In this document: piece after piece, positions 7,456 to 15,926 of the stretch
Layout of the letters: every line of letters begins with the position of its first letter
Numbering within the stretch: the first letter of the stretch is position 1
NCBI GenBank assembly: GCA_019694875.1
Contig: JAIBBC010000001.1
Coordinates: 1,619,501 to 1,683,500 of the forward strand
Length of the DNA stretch: 64,000 nt
Reading direction: 5' to 3'
From: Cyclobacteriaceae bacterium
Lineage (GTDB): Bacteria; Bacteroidota; Bacteroidia; Cytophagales; Cyclobacteriaceae
The notes under the pieces: model-generated
The model's input: only the letters and a program-made list of their open reading frames with translations
Told to the model about the DNA's origin: nothing
Databases searched by the model: none
Position numbers and translations under genes: made by a program

Positions 7456-8836
7456 TATTTCCGGAATTCATTTTGACCTTCTACGACATCATCTATATCC
7501 AGGTGATAATCTGGAGGCAGTAGCGGTTGTTCTTTGTGGACGATTAAATCACAAGGATGTGCATAAACTATTAGTGCATGAAATCGTTCTAATCCCTTAC
7601 ACAGAATGTGAAAGAACATCTGATTATGTTTCATGGAAAACGGATAGGATTAAATCACTTTTGGAGAAAATCTTAAAATACGATTATGCTATTTTGAAGA
7701 TACACAGCCACCCAGGTGGTTACGAACAATTTTCGTCATTAGATGATGAATCCGATTCAAAGCTTTTTTCTTCTGTATTCGGTTGGGCAAATAGCGATTT
7801 TCCACATGGAAGTGCCATCATGCTACCAGACGGCAGAATTTTTGGAAGAATTTTTCACCCTGATTTAAGGACGGATGCATTAGATAAGATAAGTGTAGTA
7901 AGTGATCGGATTTCAATTTGGAATTATTCAAATGGATTTTCTCCAGAAATCGAAATTGGTAAAAGAACTGCTCAAGCTTTTGGCGAGGGTACATTCGATA
8001 AACTAAAACAACTAAAAATTGGAGTGGTAGGGTGTTCGGGCACTGGAAGCCCAGTCATAGAGCAATTGGTTCGATTGGGAATTGGAAAGCTTGTGATTGT
8101 TGATCCTGATAAGGTGGAACTAAAAAACCTCAATCGAATTTTAAACACAAAGCGTAGCGATGCGATTAGTCATAGGCAAAAGGTATTGGTGCTAAAGGAG
8201 GCTATTCTAGCTTTTGATTTGGGCACCGAGATTGAAGCTTATCCAACAAATTTATACGGTAGTATTTCATGTTTGAAGAACCTTGCGACCTGTGATATCT
8301 TATTTGGGTGCGTAGATTCAGTTGATGGGAGAGACTTATTAAATCGGTTATCAACTTATTACTTGATACCGTATTTTGATTTAGGGATAAAATTAGAAGC
8401 AGATGGTATTGGGGGAATTTCTAAAATTGTAGGAACAGTTCATTACGTACAACCAGGCAAATCTTCATTATTGTCAAGGAGTATGTATGATTCAGAAGAT
8501 TTAAAAGCATCGGGTTTACTTCGAAAGTACCCTGATCAGTTTCCTGACATGGTGAAGAATTCATACATCAAAAATATAAATGTTAACAGACCTGCTGTTA
8601 TTAGTGTAAATATGATGATTGCTAGTTATGGCGTAAACGAGTTCCTTAATCGCATTCATCAATATAAAACTGATGCTTGTATTGATTTTGCTCAATCCAC
8701 TATAGATTTAACTGAAGGGTGTTTTATTCATGTGTCTGAAGACAGATTGAAAGAAGACAGTTTTCTTAAGTCGAAGGTGGGGAAGGGCGATTGCAAGATA
8801 TTTCTTGAACTAGTGGAATTAACAACAGCACTTTGA
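7439..8836 (+). CDS. JAB peptidase-E1 (ThiF) fusion of ubiquitin-like system
   Basis: 465 residues from the ATG at 7439. The N-terminal domain carries the JAMM motif in IHSHPGGYEQFSSLDD (two His, Ser, Asp), a zinc isopeptidase able to process or remove ubiquitin-like tags. From residue ~190 a ThiF/E1 adenylation domain follows: the nucleotide loop GVVGCSGTGSPVIEQL, then LVIVDPDKVELKNLNRIL and FGCVDSVDGRDLLNRL. It would activate the beta-grasp tag encoded upstream and remove or mature it. Its stop overlaps the start of the DUF6527-like gene. A TTG at 7424 would add five residues. Confidence 0.9.
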   Translation: MQYQLNISGIHFDLLRHHLYPGDNLEAVAVVLCGRLNHKDVHKLLVHEIVLIPYTECERTSDYVSWKTDRIKSLLEKILKYDYAILKIHSHPGGYEQFSSLDDESDSKLFSSVFGWANSDFPHGSAIMLPDGRIFGRIFHPDLRTDALDKISVVSDRISIWNYSNGFSPEIEIGKRTAQAFGEGTFDKLKQLKIGVVGCSGTGSPVIEQLVRLGIGKLVIVDPDKVELKNLNRILNTKRSDAISHRQKVLVLKEAILAFDLGTEIEAYPTNLYGSISCLKNLATCDILFGCVDSVDGRDLLNRLSTYYLIPYFDLGIKLEADGIGGISKIVGTVHYVQPGKSSLLSRSMYDSEDLKASGLLRKYPDQFPDMVKNSYIKNINVNRPAVISVNMMIASYGVNEFLNRIHQYKTDACIDFAQSTIDLTEGCFIHVSEDRLKEDSFLKSKVGKGDCKIFLELVELTTAL

Positions 8837-9177
8837 TGAAAGATTGGATTGAGAGGATCAGCAATCACTTTTTGAAAGAAAAAAAAGATGAAAGAGTTTA
8901 TTATAAATTCAAATTTTGCAAGGATGAACCGGAAACGATTATTTCTAAAACGATATTCATTATTGGTGAGCGTCCAAATTTTTGGAAAGTTTGCTTCCAA
9001 TGCCCCTGTGGATGCAATGATGTTATCTCTCTCAATCTATTAAAGAAAGCAAGTCCGTGCTGGCGCTTTTCAATTCGTTGGAGTAGGATAACAATTTATC
9101 CATCCATCTGGAGGAGTGTAGGATGCAAAAGCCATTTCTATATTAGGAGAGGACAAGTCAGGTGGGTTTACTTGTAA
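8836..9177 (+). CDS. DUF6527-like zinc-binding protein
   Basis: 113 residues from the ATG at 8836, which overlaps the E1-JAB stop. The central CFQCPCGCNDVISL followed by PCWRF gives a cysteine cluster typical of zinc binding, and a basic aromatic C-terminus ends in YIRRGQVRWVYL. The pattern fits DUF6527, which recurs with bacterial ubiquitin-like E1/E2/JAB operons. Its exact role (target binding or effector) is not settled. It is the last gene of the operon. Confidence 0.75.
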   Translation: MKDWIERISNHFLKEKKDERVYYKFKFCKDEPETIISKTIFIIGERPNFWKVCFQCPCGCNDVISLNLLKKASPCWRFSIRWSRITIYPSIWRSVGCKSHFYIRRGQVRWVYL

Positions 9178-9337
9178 TAATTCATCATAATCCCACTATA
9201 ATTTGAAACTCATTACCCCATATTCTTATAAGTACAGAGGAAGAGGGTTAAGCAACTATTAAACTCTAAGCCATTTAGGTGATTTCTTGCTACCCGAGAG
9301 AATTCAGTTTTAGATTATGTTTTTACAGTTAGCCTTT

Positions 9338-10555
9338 TCATTTCTTTTGCTCGTATGCCTTCCTAAATTTTGCCAGTTCATTCTCATCTTCTTCTCCAAT
9401 TAAACCCTTCTCCTTAAACCATTTTAAAAACTTTTTATCACTTAGGTCTTCAATTGTTAACTCATAATAATGAACTTCAATGCTAATCTTTGAAATGAGG
9501 TCTATAGCATTTGGTAATTTTATCTTGCTCAAGATTCGGTTTATTTCTTTTTCTATTTGGCGCTTAGCATTTTCTGATGAAAGACCTTTTATCATCTCCG
9601 GGGGATTGGCCTTAAAGAAACCCAGCAATTCATTGCGCAATGTATCTTCGGAGTTATTAATGGCCGTTTGAATTTTATCTTGGAGTTTCTTCAAGTTGAT
9701 TTCAGATTTATTCCTGACATCGTCAATCGCATTCTGAAATTTATCTTTAAGCTCTTTCTTTAAAATACTTTTATCGTTTCTCAAGCTACAAGAAACCAAA
9801 TAAGTCTTTCGAATGTCATCTATCTGTTGCTTGATTTCAATCAGTTCTGTCCAATCTTCTGTAATTTCTTTTGTAAATAAGTTGAGTTTTGTCTTAATAC
9901 GTTCTTTGAGTTCTGCATTATTAAATGGCAGGGCCTTAGAAGGTATTGTTATTGTCTTTGCTGACAGATTCCCGCCCTCAAAACGCAGCTCTGCAAATTG
10001 AAACAAAGTGTTATAAGTACTAATCTGTCGTTTTAGGTCAGGCTCACCGGGTGGATTAATTTCTAATTTTTGGTTAACAGCATATAGTTCACTCGCGCTA
10101 AGTTCCTCAATTGGCAAACTTGTTTGTTCGGGCAGAGTTGATAAAAACTTCTCAGGAAAAAATGTTTTAAGAATTTCCTGATATGCGTCTTTGGAAAGTA
10201 ACATGGCATTGGGTCCATCAGGGTTTCCAGAAATAATCCTGCTTTCAAAATGGAAGGAGTAGCCAATATCATCAATACCAATAAACCCAAGTCTCAAACC
10301 CTTGCATTGCTTAATTGTTGCATGCAGATAGACCAATTGATTAATTGCTTCTACATCCCCATAACCAGAGCGAAATACATTTTCCTGGTTATCAAAGCAT
10401 ATCCACAATTCGGGGACATTATCGCGAGTTGACTCAGCAATTACATCAACCCATTCTGAATGAATTGCTGGCATAATAAGTACTATTCGATCCTTTGCAG
10501 ATGTGAGCAGATTTACAATTTTCTCCCATGTGAGCGTTTCAATCAATTGATGCAT
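9338..10555 (-). CDS. Phospholipase-D-like protein, last gene of McrBC-containing cluster
   Basis: 405 residues if translation starts at MHQLIETLTWEK (10555), 8 bases after the upstream stop; an ATG at 10618 would overlap the neighbour by 56 bases. The N-terminal ~150 residues resemble a phospholipase-D-type alpha/beta fold (KDRIVLIMPAIHSEW, then ISGNPDGPNAMLLS), but no complete HKD motif is visible. The rest is long, charged and coiled-coil-prone. Its position suggests an accessory of the McrBC system. The biochemical function is unknown. Confidence 0.6.
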   Translation of the reverse strand: MHQLIETLTWEKIVNLLTSAKDRIVLIMPAIHSEWVDVIAESTRDNVPELWICFDNQENVFRSGYGDVEAINQLVYLHATIKQCKGLRLGFIGIDDIGYSFHFESRIISGNPDGPNAMLLSKDAYQEILKTFFPEKFLSTLPEQTSLPIEELSASELYAVNQKLEINPPGEPDLKRQISTYNTLFQFAELRFEGGNLSAKTITIPSKALPFNNAELKERIKTKLNLFTKEITEDWTELIEIKQQIDDIRKTYLVSCSLRNDKSILKKELKDKFQNAIDDVRNKSEINLKKLQDKIQTAINNSEDTLRNELLGFFKANPPEMIKGLSSENAKRQIEKEINRILSKIKLPNAIDLISKISIEVHYYELTIEDLSDKKFLKWFKEKGLIGEEDENELAKFRKAYEQKK

Positions 10556-10562
10556 ATAAGCA

Positions 10563-11405
10563 CTATTTAAAATCAAGTATTCTAAAATTGTTTTGATCAT
10601 CACATTGCACCACAACATTTTGATCCGCCTTCCAGTATCTGTTCTTATTGAAATCTCGAATTACTTGAGAACTCTTTAATGAGGGAATCTTAACTACTAG
10701 AAATAGCTTTTCTACTTTAACTATGCTTCCATTAAATAACCAAGAGCTTCGGTCTAAATCTTGTTTCTCTTCTTCGTTAAGTGGCGGTAAGCTATCAAAA
10801 TCAATACTACCAGTAGTATCGGTTCTATAGTATGTTGCTCGTTTCCTTAATATTTCGTCCGTAATGCGTTCATATTTTTCAAAATGGATATAGTTATGCT
10901 TGCAATAGTCACGAGCTACTTCAACACAAAGCAAAGGATCTCCTGAACGAGCAATTGCTTCCCTCAATCCACTTTTAAGACTGCGATTATCGACTTCAAC
11001 CGCATCCTTGATAATGGAATAGATGATGCCAAATCCTAGGTCAGTCGTCAAATGACTATAACGCCTTTGAAAGTCATCATGCTTATAGTTGAATACATCT
11101 AAAGATTTACGACCATTAGAAATTAAAGATACCGAGGGGTCTAGATCACCCAAATTAGGTTTAAATGGTTGGTATGTACTAACCAGTCTGACAGACTCAT
11201 AGCTTTCTTTGTCAACTAAGAGTTTCGGGCCATCTTCATATAGATCAAACAGAGATCCCTCATCTCCTCCGGCTTTCGAAAGACGTTTAAGAAAGACTAC
11301 TCCCCCAACATGAACCTCTTGTTCACTTATGATTGACTTTTTACTTCTTTTTTTTCGGAAGAAAAGTGAATAGAGAAAGTCGCGTATGTCCTTAATAATA
11401 TTCAT
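10563..11405 (-). CDS. Unknown protein downstream of mcrC
   Basis: 280 residues with a very basic segment near the N-terminus (FFRKKRSKK, residues ~15-23). It starts 11 bases after the mcrC stop and ends 8 bases before the preferred start of the next gene, so it sits inside the operon. It contains VEVARDYCKHNYIHFEKYE and a C-terminal beta-rich region, and matches no family I know. It may be a McrBC accessory factor. Confidence 0.6.
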   Translation of the reverse strand: MNIIKDIRDFLYSLFFRKKRSKKSIISEQEVHVGGVVFLKRLSKAGGDEGSLFDLYEDGPKLLVDKESYESVRLVSTYQPFKPNLGDLDPSVSLISNGRKSLDVFNYKHDDFQRRYSHLTTDLGFGIIYSIIKDAVEVDNRSLKSGLREAIARSGDPLLCVEVARDYCKHNYIHFEKYERITDEILRKRATYYRTDTTGSIDFDSLPPLNEEEKQDLDRSSWLFNGSIVKVEKLFLVVKIPSLKSSQVIRDFNKNRYWKADQNVVVQCDDQNNFRILDFK

Positions 11406-11415
11406 TTACTCAAGA

Positions 11416-12681
11416 TTACCTCTGCAATAAAGACTGGATTTGTTGTCCACATTTTGCATTTAGTGCGCCAGAAGAATCTAAAACTTCGACAAAGGCTAAT
11501 GTGCAACCATGTTCTTCAGTGAGTCCCTCTTTGTATTTTCCGTACAAGGAAACTCCGCTCATTGCTGTACTAGGATAAAGCAGGATGCTATGATAACTTT
11601 TCCAATAAAGATTGTAGGAGAATATCTGCTTTAAATCTTCATCGTCTGGTTTTAATGAATCAATGACTTTCCATTTAGTGTCGATGATAAAGGTGTCTTC
11701 TCCTTTCTTTATTACTAGATCAGGGCGAATGGTTTTAGAAACTCTATCGCTTTGCCAAAAGGTTTTTGAATTTTGAAAGTTGACTTTAATACCACTATTC
11801 TTTTCCTCGCGAACGAGTATTCGATAGATGTATTCCTCCCATAGTTTATTCATGTCAAATAGCAAAGCCAGCATGTTTTCATGACCTGACTTAATATCTG
11901 GTGAGTAATTCAAAATAATCATTTTGGCAATCTTTATTGCCTCGGCATAGTGTACAGATTTTCGATTTTCGGTTAGTAGATTGAAGTGATGTTCCTGAAT
12001 CTTCTCTTCCTTGATTTCCGGAAAATCTAATTGAATCCGGGCCAAGCGATCCTTAATGAAGGGGCTTGTTGTAATCTGATTAAGTACTACTAGCGCCCGG
12101 AGCAAAATTTGATTAATCAAATGATCCTGGTCGTATACCTGATGGGTGGTATAGAATCGCTCTTGATGAATAAGATTCTGCTGAATATTCTTATTGAAGT
12201 TGATAGCTCCTTTCAATACGTTAAGGTTCCCCTCAGACTTTCTATATTTTTTTATGAGTCCTCGATGCAAAAGTGTTTCTACTTCATCCAGAAAAAGCTC
12301 GAAGTATAAATCTAAAATGGAGTGATGGCGTTTTTCAAGACTAGCTTCGGAGACTGCATCAACGCGAATATTCCTACAAACTGCTAACATTCGCAGCAAG
12401 GCGTTGTGCCACTTCTTTGCCTCGTTCTTATGACCTTCTGTAGTTAACGTTGTTTGCTTGTCTGCTTTAGGTAATATTTCTAATGTGAGGCCACCAATCT
12501 GTATTACTCCCACATAGTTTTTGAACTTCACACCGTCACGGATTCCGGTGAAATAGATATTATCATTCTTGTCATTGAAGGCATAAAGCTTTTCCAGTTC
12601 AGGCATTGTAAGTTGCTCACCCCATTGATTTGGATGGAGTGTTAGCTTCTCATGCTCAAATACCTGAATAAGTCTACTCAT
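11416..12681 (-). CDS. mcrC: McrC-like nuclease subunit of McrBC restriction system
   Basis: 421 residues. The N-terminal half has the McrC pattern (FTGIRDGVKFKNYVGVIQIG, LTLEILPKAD). The C-terminal half carries a PD-(D/E)XK nuclease core: RPDLVIKKGEDTFIIDTKWK supplies Asp, Asp and Lys. McrC partners the McrB motor and cuts DNA, classically at modified cytosines. The start overlaps the mcrB stop by 8 bases. Specificity cannot be read from the sequence because the McrB N-terminal domain differs from the classical one. Confidence 0.9.
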   Translation of the reverse strand: MSRLIQVFEHEKLTLHPNQWGEQLTMPELEKLYAFNDKNDNIYFTGIRDGVKFKNYVGVIQIGGLTLEILPKADKQTTLTTEGHKNEAKKWHNALLRMLAVCRNIRVDAVSEASLEKRHHSILDLYFELFLDEVETLLHRGLIKKYRKSEGNLNVLKGAINFNKNIQQNLIHQERFYTTHQVYDQDHLINQILLRALVVLNQITTSPFIKDRLARIQLDFPEIKEEKIQEHHFNLLTENRKSVHYAEAIKIAKMIILNYSPDIKSGHENMLALLFDMNKLWEEYIYRILVREEKNSGIKVNFQNSKTFWQSDRVSKTIRPDLVIKKGEDTFIIDTKWKVIDSLKPDDEDLKQIFSYNLYWKSYHSILLYPSTAMSGVSLYGKYKEGLTEEHGCTLAFVEVLDSSGALNAKCGQQIQSLLQR

Positions 12682-15334
12682 AAATGGATTGGAAGTTCCA
12701 TTTGCTTTTATCTGCGATCTTATAGATAGGCCTTTCTTTTAAATCGGTGCTTACGGATGAATCGTAACCATCAAATTTTGCAAACTCAAAATTATCGTTC
12801 ACTTTTTCTACAAAGCTATTGCCAAGGACTAACCCAATCTTTCCAAAATCACCAAAGAAATATTCTTGAAGTAATGGAAGGACTTTGTTGTTAAAGGTGT
12901 TCCTCAATGAATCTTCTGTTGTATCCTCCATAAAGTAAGCATGGCCTATTTTATGATCTTTGTCTATGAGCTTTTCTATTCGCTGATTGACTGTGGTCAA
13001 CAGCTTCACCAGGTCGATATTTCCTATTTTACCTTTCGATGTACTTTCTTTGATGAGTACATCAGGTTTTGATTGCATTTCTCTAAACGAGAATCTTCTA
13101 CGCAACGCTGTGTCCAGTGCTTCAATGCTTCTATCAGCAGTGTTCATGGTGCCGATAATATACACATTGTCTGGAACCTTGAAAGGTTCTTTTGAATAGG
13201 GTAATGTTACCTCCAACTCTTCTTCACCACCTGCTCGTTTATCTCTTTCAATAAGCGTAATCAGCTCCCCAAAAATGGAGGATACATTGCCACGATTTAT
13301 CTCATCAATTACAATTACATAATTCTTGTCTTTGATTGCACTGGTAGTTATTGCTTCCTGCGCACCTGCAATAAAAAAGTCCTTCCTTATACCACTACTA
13401 TCTAATTTATAAATGGTGGACTGTGAAAGTTTACGATCATAAATATTGTCAATAGGAATAGTTTGGTCAGTAATTAACCATTCAACTTTTCTAAAATGAT
13501 TATATCGTATTCCTGCGTCTGTATTGTAATAATACTCACCTGTTACTCTGGCAAGCGCACGAACATAATGGTTACCGTAACTAATCAGCACATAGTTATC
13601 ACGCTTCAAATAGTGAATAAAATAATTCAGTGCTTGAGCGGCAAAGTCTTTCAAGCCCGCCTCTTTACATTTCTTTACAATACCATCCTCATCGAGTCCT
13701 GTGAAATCGTTCATACCTCCATATCCAAGGGCAATACAATTGTTTTTGATACAATAATCAAATATCTCCTGGTCCTCAGGGATGTTAGCATCACCCAATG
13801 AAATTTTATAGAAAGCAGCTTTACGAAATGTTTCTTCATCCCATGAAATCAATCTCTCTGTTTTTAGTTGCTTGGACTTGCGACTATCTTCTGAAAGTCT
13901 ACAAATGCGCTTAAAGATGCCGTCTTCTACGATGTACTTTAGATAATTATCACCTTCAATAGGCTTCACAGGCTTTATGCCTTCAACGAAATCCTCATAG
14001 CCAAACGATTGGTGAAATGTGCAGAAGGCAATTTGCCCTTTAGTGTTATCCCAATCTTTAATGAGCAGCTCCCTGAAGCGCTCTTTAAGTTTATCGCGAT
14101 TGTGTTCATTGGCTTTGAAGAATTCTGGGTCTGTAATTCTTACAGCTTCGTTAACCGTATGATAGGTTTTGCCGGTGCCTGGCGGGCCAAAGAAAATTTG
14201 ATTGAGTGCCATATTTGGTGAGGTAACTATAGTGTCTTCTTCATGGGGATCTTCAGCCTCTTCCTGTTCACTTAAATAGGTTGTGACCGAGTATATAAAG
14301 TCCTGTGTAAGTAAATGGTTATTATCATTGAATGTTATCTCCGCTGGTAGTCGCTTCTTATGCAACGCCATTAATTCATTGTCTGTCTCAAGTGTTGGTC
14401 GCAGTGCCTCACACATTTCGGTATAGGACATTACCTTGGTAAGTGTGTCACGCTTCTTTACTTTAGGGAAATCCCAAAAACCCGTGAGTTCACAAAATGT
14501 CTTGAACATTTTGGATTTATACAGGTAGTATTTTTCTGGGTAACGAAGGGTTAAATACAGAATCAATACACGATCACTTTGATAATGCACTTTATCACCT
14601 TGAGGAAAGCGTACTTTCAGTAACTCTTCCGACTTTGCATAGAAAAATTCAAATCGTTCTGCTAAAGGAATGTTCTCATCATACAGTTTTTTAAACATAG
14701 CTGACACTGTCGCTCCGTCTCGCTCAGCAAAGCCCAGCAACATGGCAAATGGAAAGAAGTTTTGACCACTCCACAAATTGTTGTTCTCTTTGTTGAATGA
14801 CCTCTTGAGCACTTCTGCTATGGTTACTGCATCATGAGCATCTGTCCAATTATCCTGAAAATGTTGTATGGTTTCCCACTTATAAATTTCATTATAGCTA
14901 AGTTCAGGCAGCTGATTGCTGATAAGTTTTTTATACAACTCGATATAATGATCTACACCTTTTGATGTATTGCCTATGGGCTCTATATCTTTATCCACTT
15001 GAATGGTAAGTGTAATCGGCTTTTGTTCATTTGTATCGCGATGTGATATTTTAACGAGGAGAGTTTTATCAGCCAAATGCTCTTTGAAATAATCAGTGTT
15101 TTTAAATACATCAAAAAAGTAGCGCACGTATGTTCTTGGCGCTTTGGCTTTCTCTTCATCATTGCCAACAGCGTAAAATTTCTGATTAGCTATTTTAAAG
15201 CTTACACCATATTTGCGATCACTTGCTTTGCTCACTATATCAGTGATATCAATCGGTATATTAGCCTGCAAGCCGGCAATTACGGCAGGCATTTTGGTGT
15301 TCCAATATTCAAGATATAGATCGGCTTTGCTCAT
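12674..15334 (-). CDS. mcrB: McrB-like AAA+ GTPase with inserted EVE-like domain
   Basis: 886 residues. The N-terminal ~370 residues form a divergent recognition region. The AAA+ domain begins with FFGPPGTGKT (Walker A 383-390), continues with VIDEINRGN (Walker B) and carries the McrB signature MNTADRS before ALRRRFSF. Between Walker A and Walker B, at about residues 496-645, sits an EVE/PUA-like insertion: YKISLGDANIPEDQ, IALGYGGMNDFTG, then GEYYYNTDAGIRYNHFRKVEW. EVE domains bind modified bases, so this insert is a second candidate modification sensor. It pairs with the adjacent McrC nuclease. Confidence 0.9.
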   Translation of the reverse strand: MSKADLYLEYWNTKMPAVIAGLQANIPIDITDIVSKASDRKYGVSFKIANQKFYAVGNDEEKAKAPRTYVRYFFDVFKNTDYFKEHLADKTLLVKISHRDTNEQKPITLTIQVDKDIEPIGNTSKGVDHYIELYKKLISNQLPELSYNEIYKWETIQHFQDNWTDAHDAVTIAEVLKRSFNKENNNLWSGQNFFPFAMLLGFAERDGATVSAMFKKLYDENIPLAERFEFFYAKSEELLKVRFPQGDKVHYQSDRVLILYLTLRYPEKYYLYKSKMFKTFCELTGFWDFPKVKKRDTLTKVMSYTEMCEALRPTLETDNELMALHKKRLPAEITFNDNNHLLTQDFIYSVTTYLSEQEEAEDPHEEDTIVTSPNMALNQIFFGPPGTGKTYHTVNEAVRITDPEFFKANEHNRDKLKERFRELLIKDWDNTKGQIAFCTFHQSFGYEDFVEGIKPVKPIEGDNYLKYIVEDGIFKRICRLSEDSRKSKQLKTERLISWDEETFRKAAFYKISLGDANIPEDQEIFDYCIKNNCIALGYGGMNDFTGLDEDGIVKKCKEAGLKDFAAQALNYFIHYLKRDNYVLISYGNHYVRALARVTGEYYYNTDAGIRYNHFRKVEWLITDQTIPIDNIYDRKLSQSTIYKLDSSGIRKDFFIAGAQEAITTSAIKDKNYVIVIDEINRGNVSSIFGELITLIERDKRAGGEEELEVTLPYSKEPFKVPDNVYIIGTMNTADRSIEALDTALRRRFSFREMQSKPDVLIKESTSKGKIGNIDLVKLLTTVNQRIEKLIDKDHKIGHAYFMEDTTEDSLRNTFNNKVLPLLQEYFFGDFGKIGLVLGNSFVEKVNDNFEFAKFDGYDSSVSTDLKERPIYKIADKSKWNFQSIYE

Positions 15335-15411
15335 ATAAACTCTGGCCGCCAGAAGCCCGATGGGGGTTGATTAATTCCAATGACGCGCAACATAGACATA
15401 CTAAAATACAA

Positions 15412-15888
15412 TTAAGATAGTGCTCGGTAAATATCCCCTGATAAAGACCAGTCTTTAGAGATAGTTACAAAGACCATTTTCTTAGGGCTTTTTATCTGTT
15501 CCATTACATCTTCCTGTGTTTCTTCTACAAAGCAAACGGTATCTAAAGCGAGAGCGCTGCCTTGGATGTTATTTACATCGTCAAAAACAATTGGCTTGTT
15601 TGCTGAACTTGCTAGTTGCTCTGTCAATTTCTTGAACTGGGCCATATCGTGTTCACTCGCTTTCTGAAACCGATCAGTTTGCATTAAAAGATCACAGATT
15701 TGTGAAAATGTACCAACCACATCTATAAACAGGCATCTTTTATTTTTGAAATCAACAATAGACAACTTCTTCTCATCGATTGTGGTTGGAGCATACATTT
15801 CTTTATAATACCACATACCCGTAATACGAGCGCTTTCCTCTGATTCGCAGCTTGCTCTGTAGATTAACATACCTAAAGGAAACTCCAT
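15412..15888 (-). CDS. Unknown small protein between type IIG enzyme and mcrB
   Basis: A 158-residue alpha/beta protein with no recognised domain. It contains the strand-like segments KKRCLFIDVVGTF-adjacent and KKMVFVTISKDWSL. Gaps of 38 bases upstream and 77 downstream place it in the same transcription unit as the type IIG enzyme and mcrBC. It may be a specificity or regulatory accessory. Confidence 0.55.
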   Translation of the reverse strand: MEFPLGMLIYRASCESEESARITGMWYYKEMYAPTTIDEKKLSIVDFKNKRCLFIDVVGTFSQICDLLMQTDRFQKASEHDMAQFKKLTEQLASSANKPIVFDDVNNIQGSALALDTVCFVEETQEDVMEQIKSPKKMVFVTISKDWSLSGDIYRALS

Positions 15889-15926
15889 ACCTACTTGTTT
15901 ATAATTGCACTGTGAGTAACTCCACT

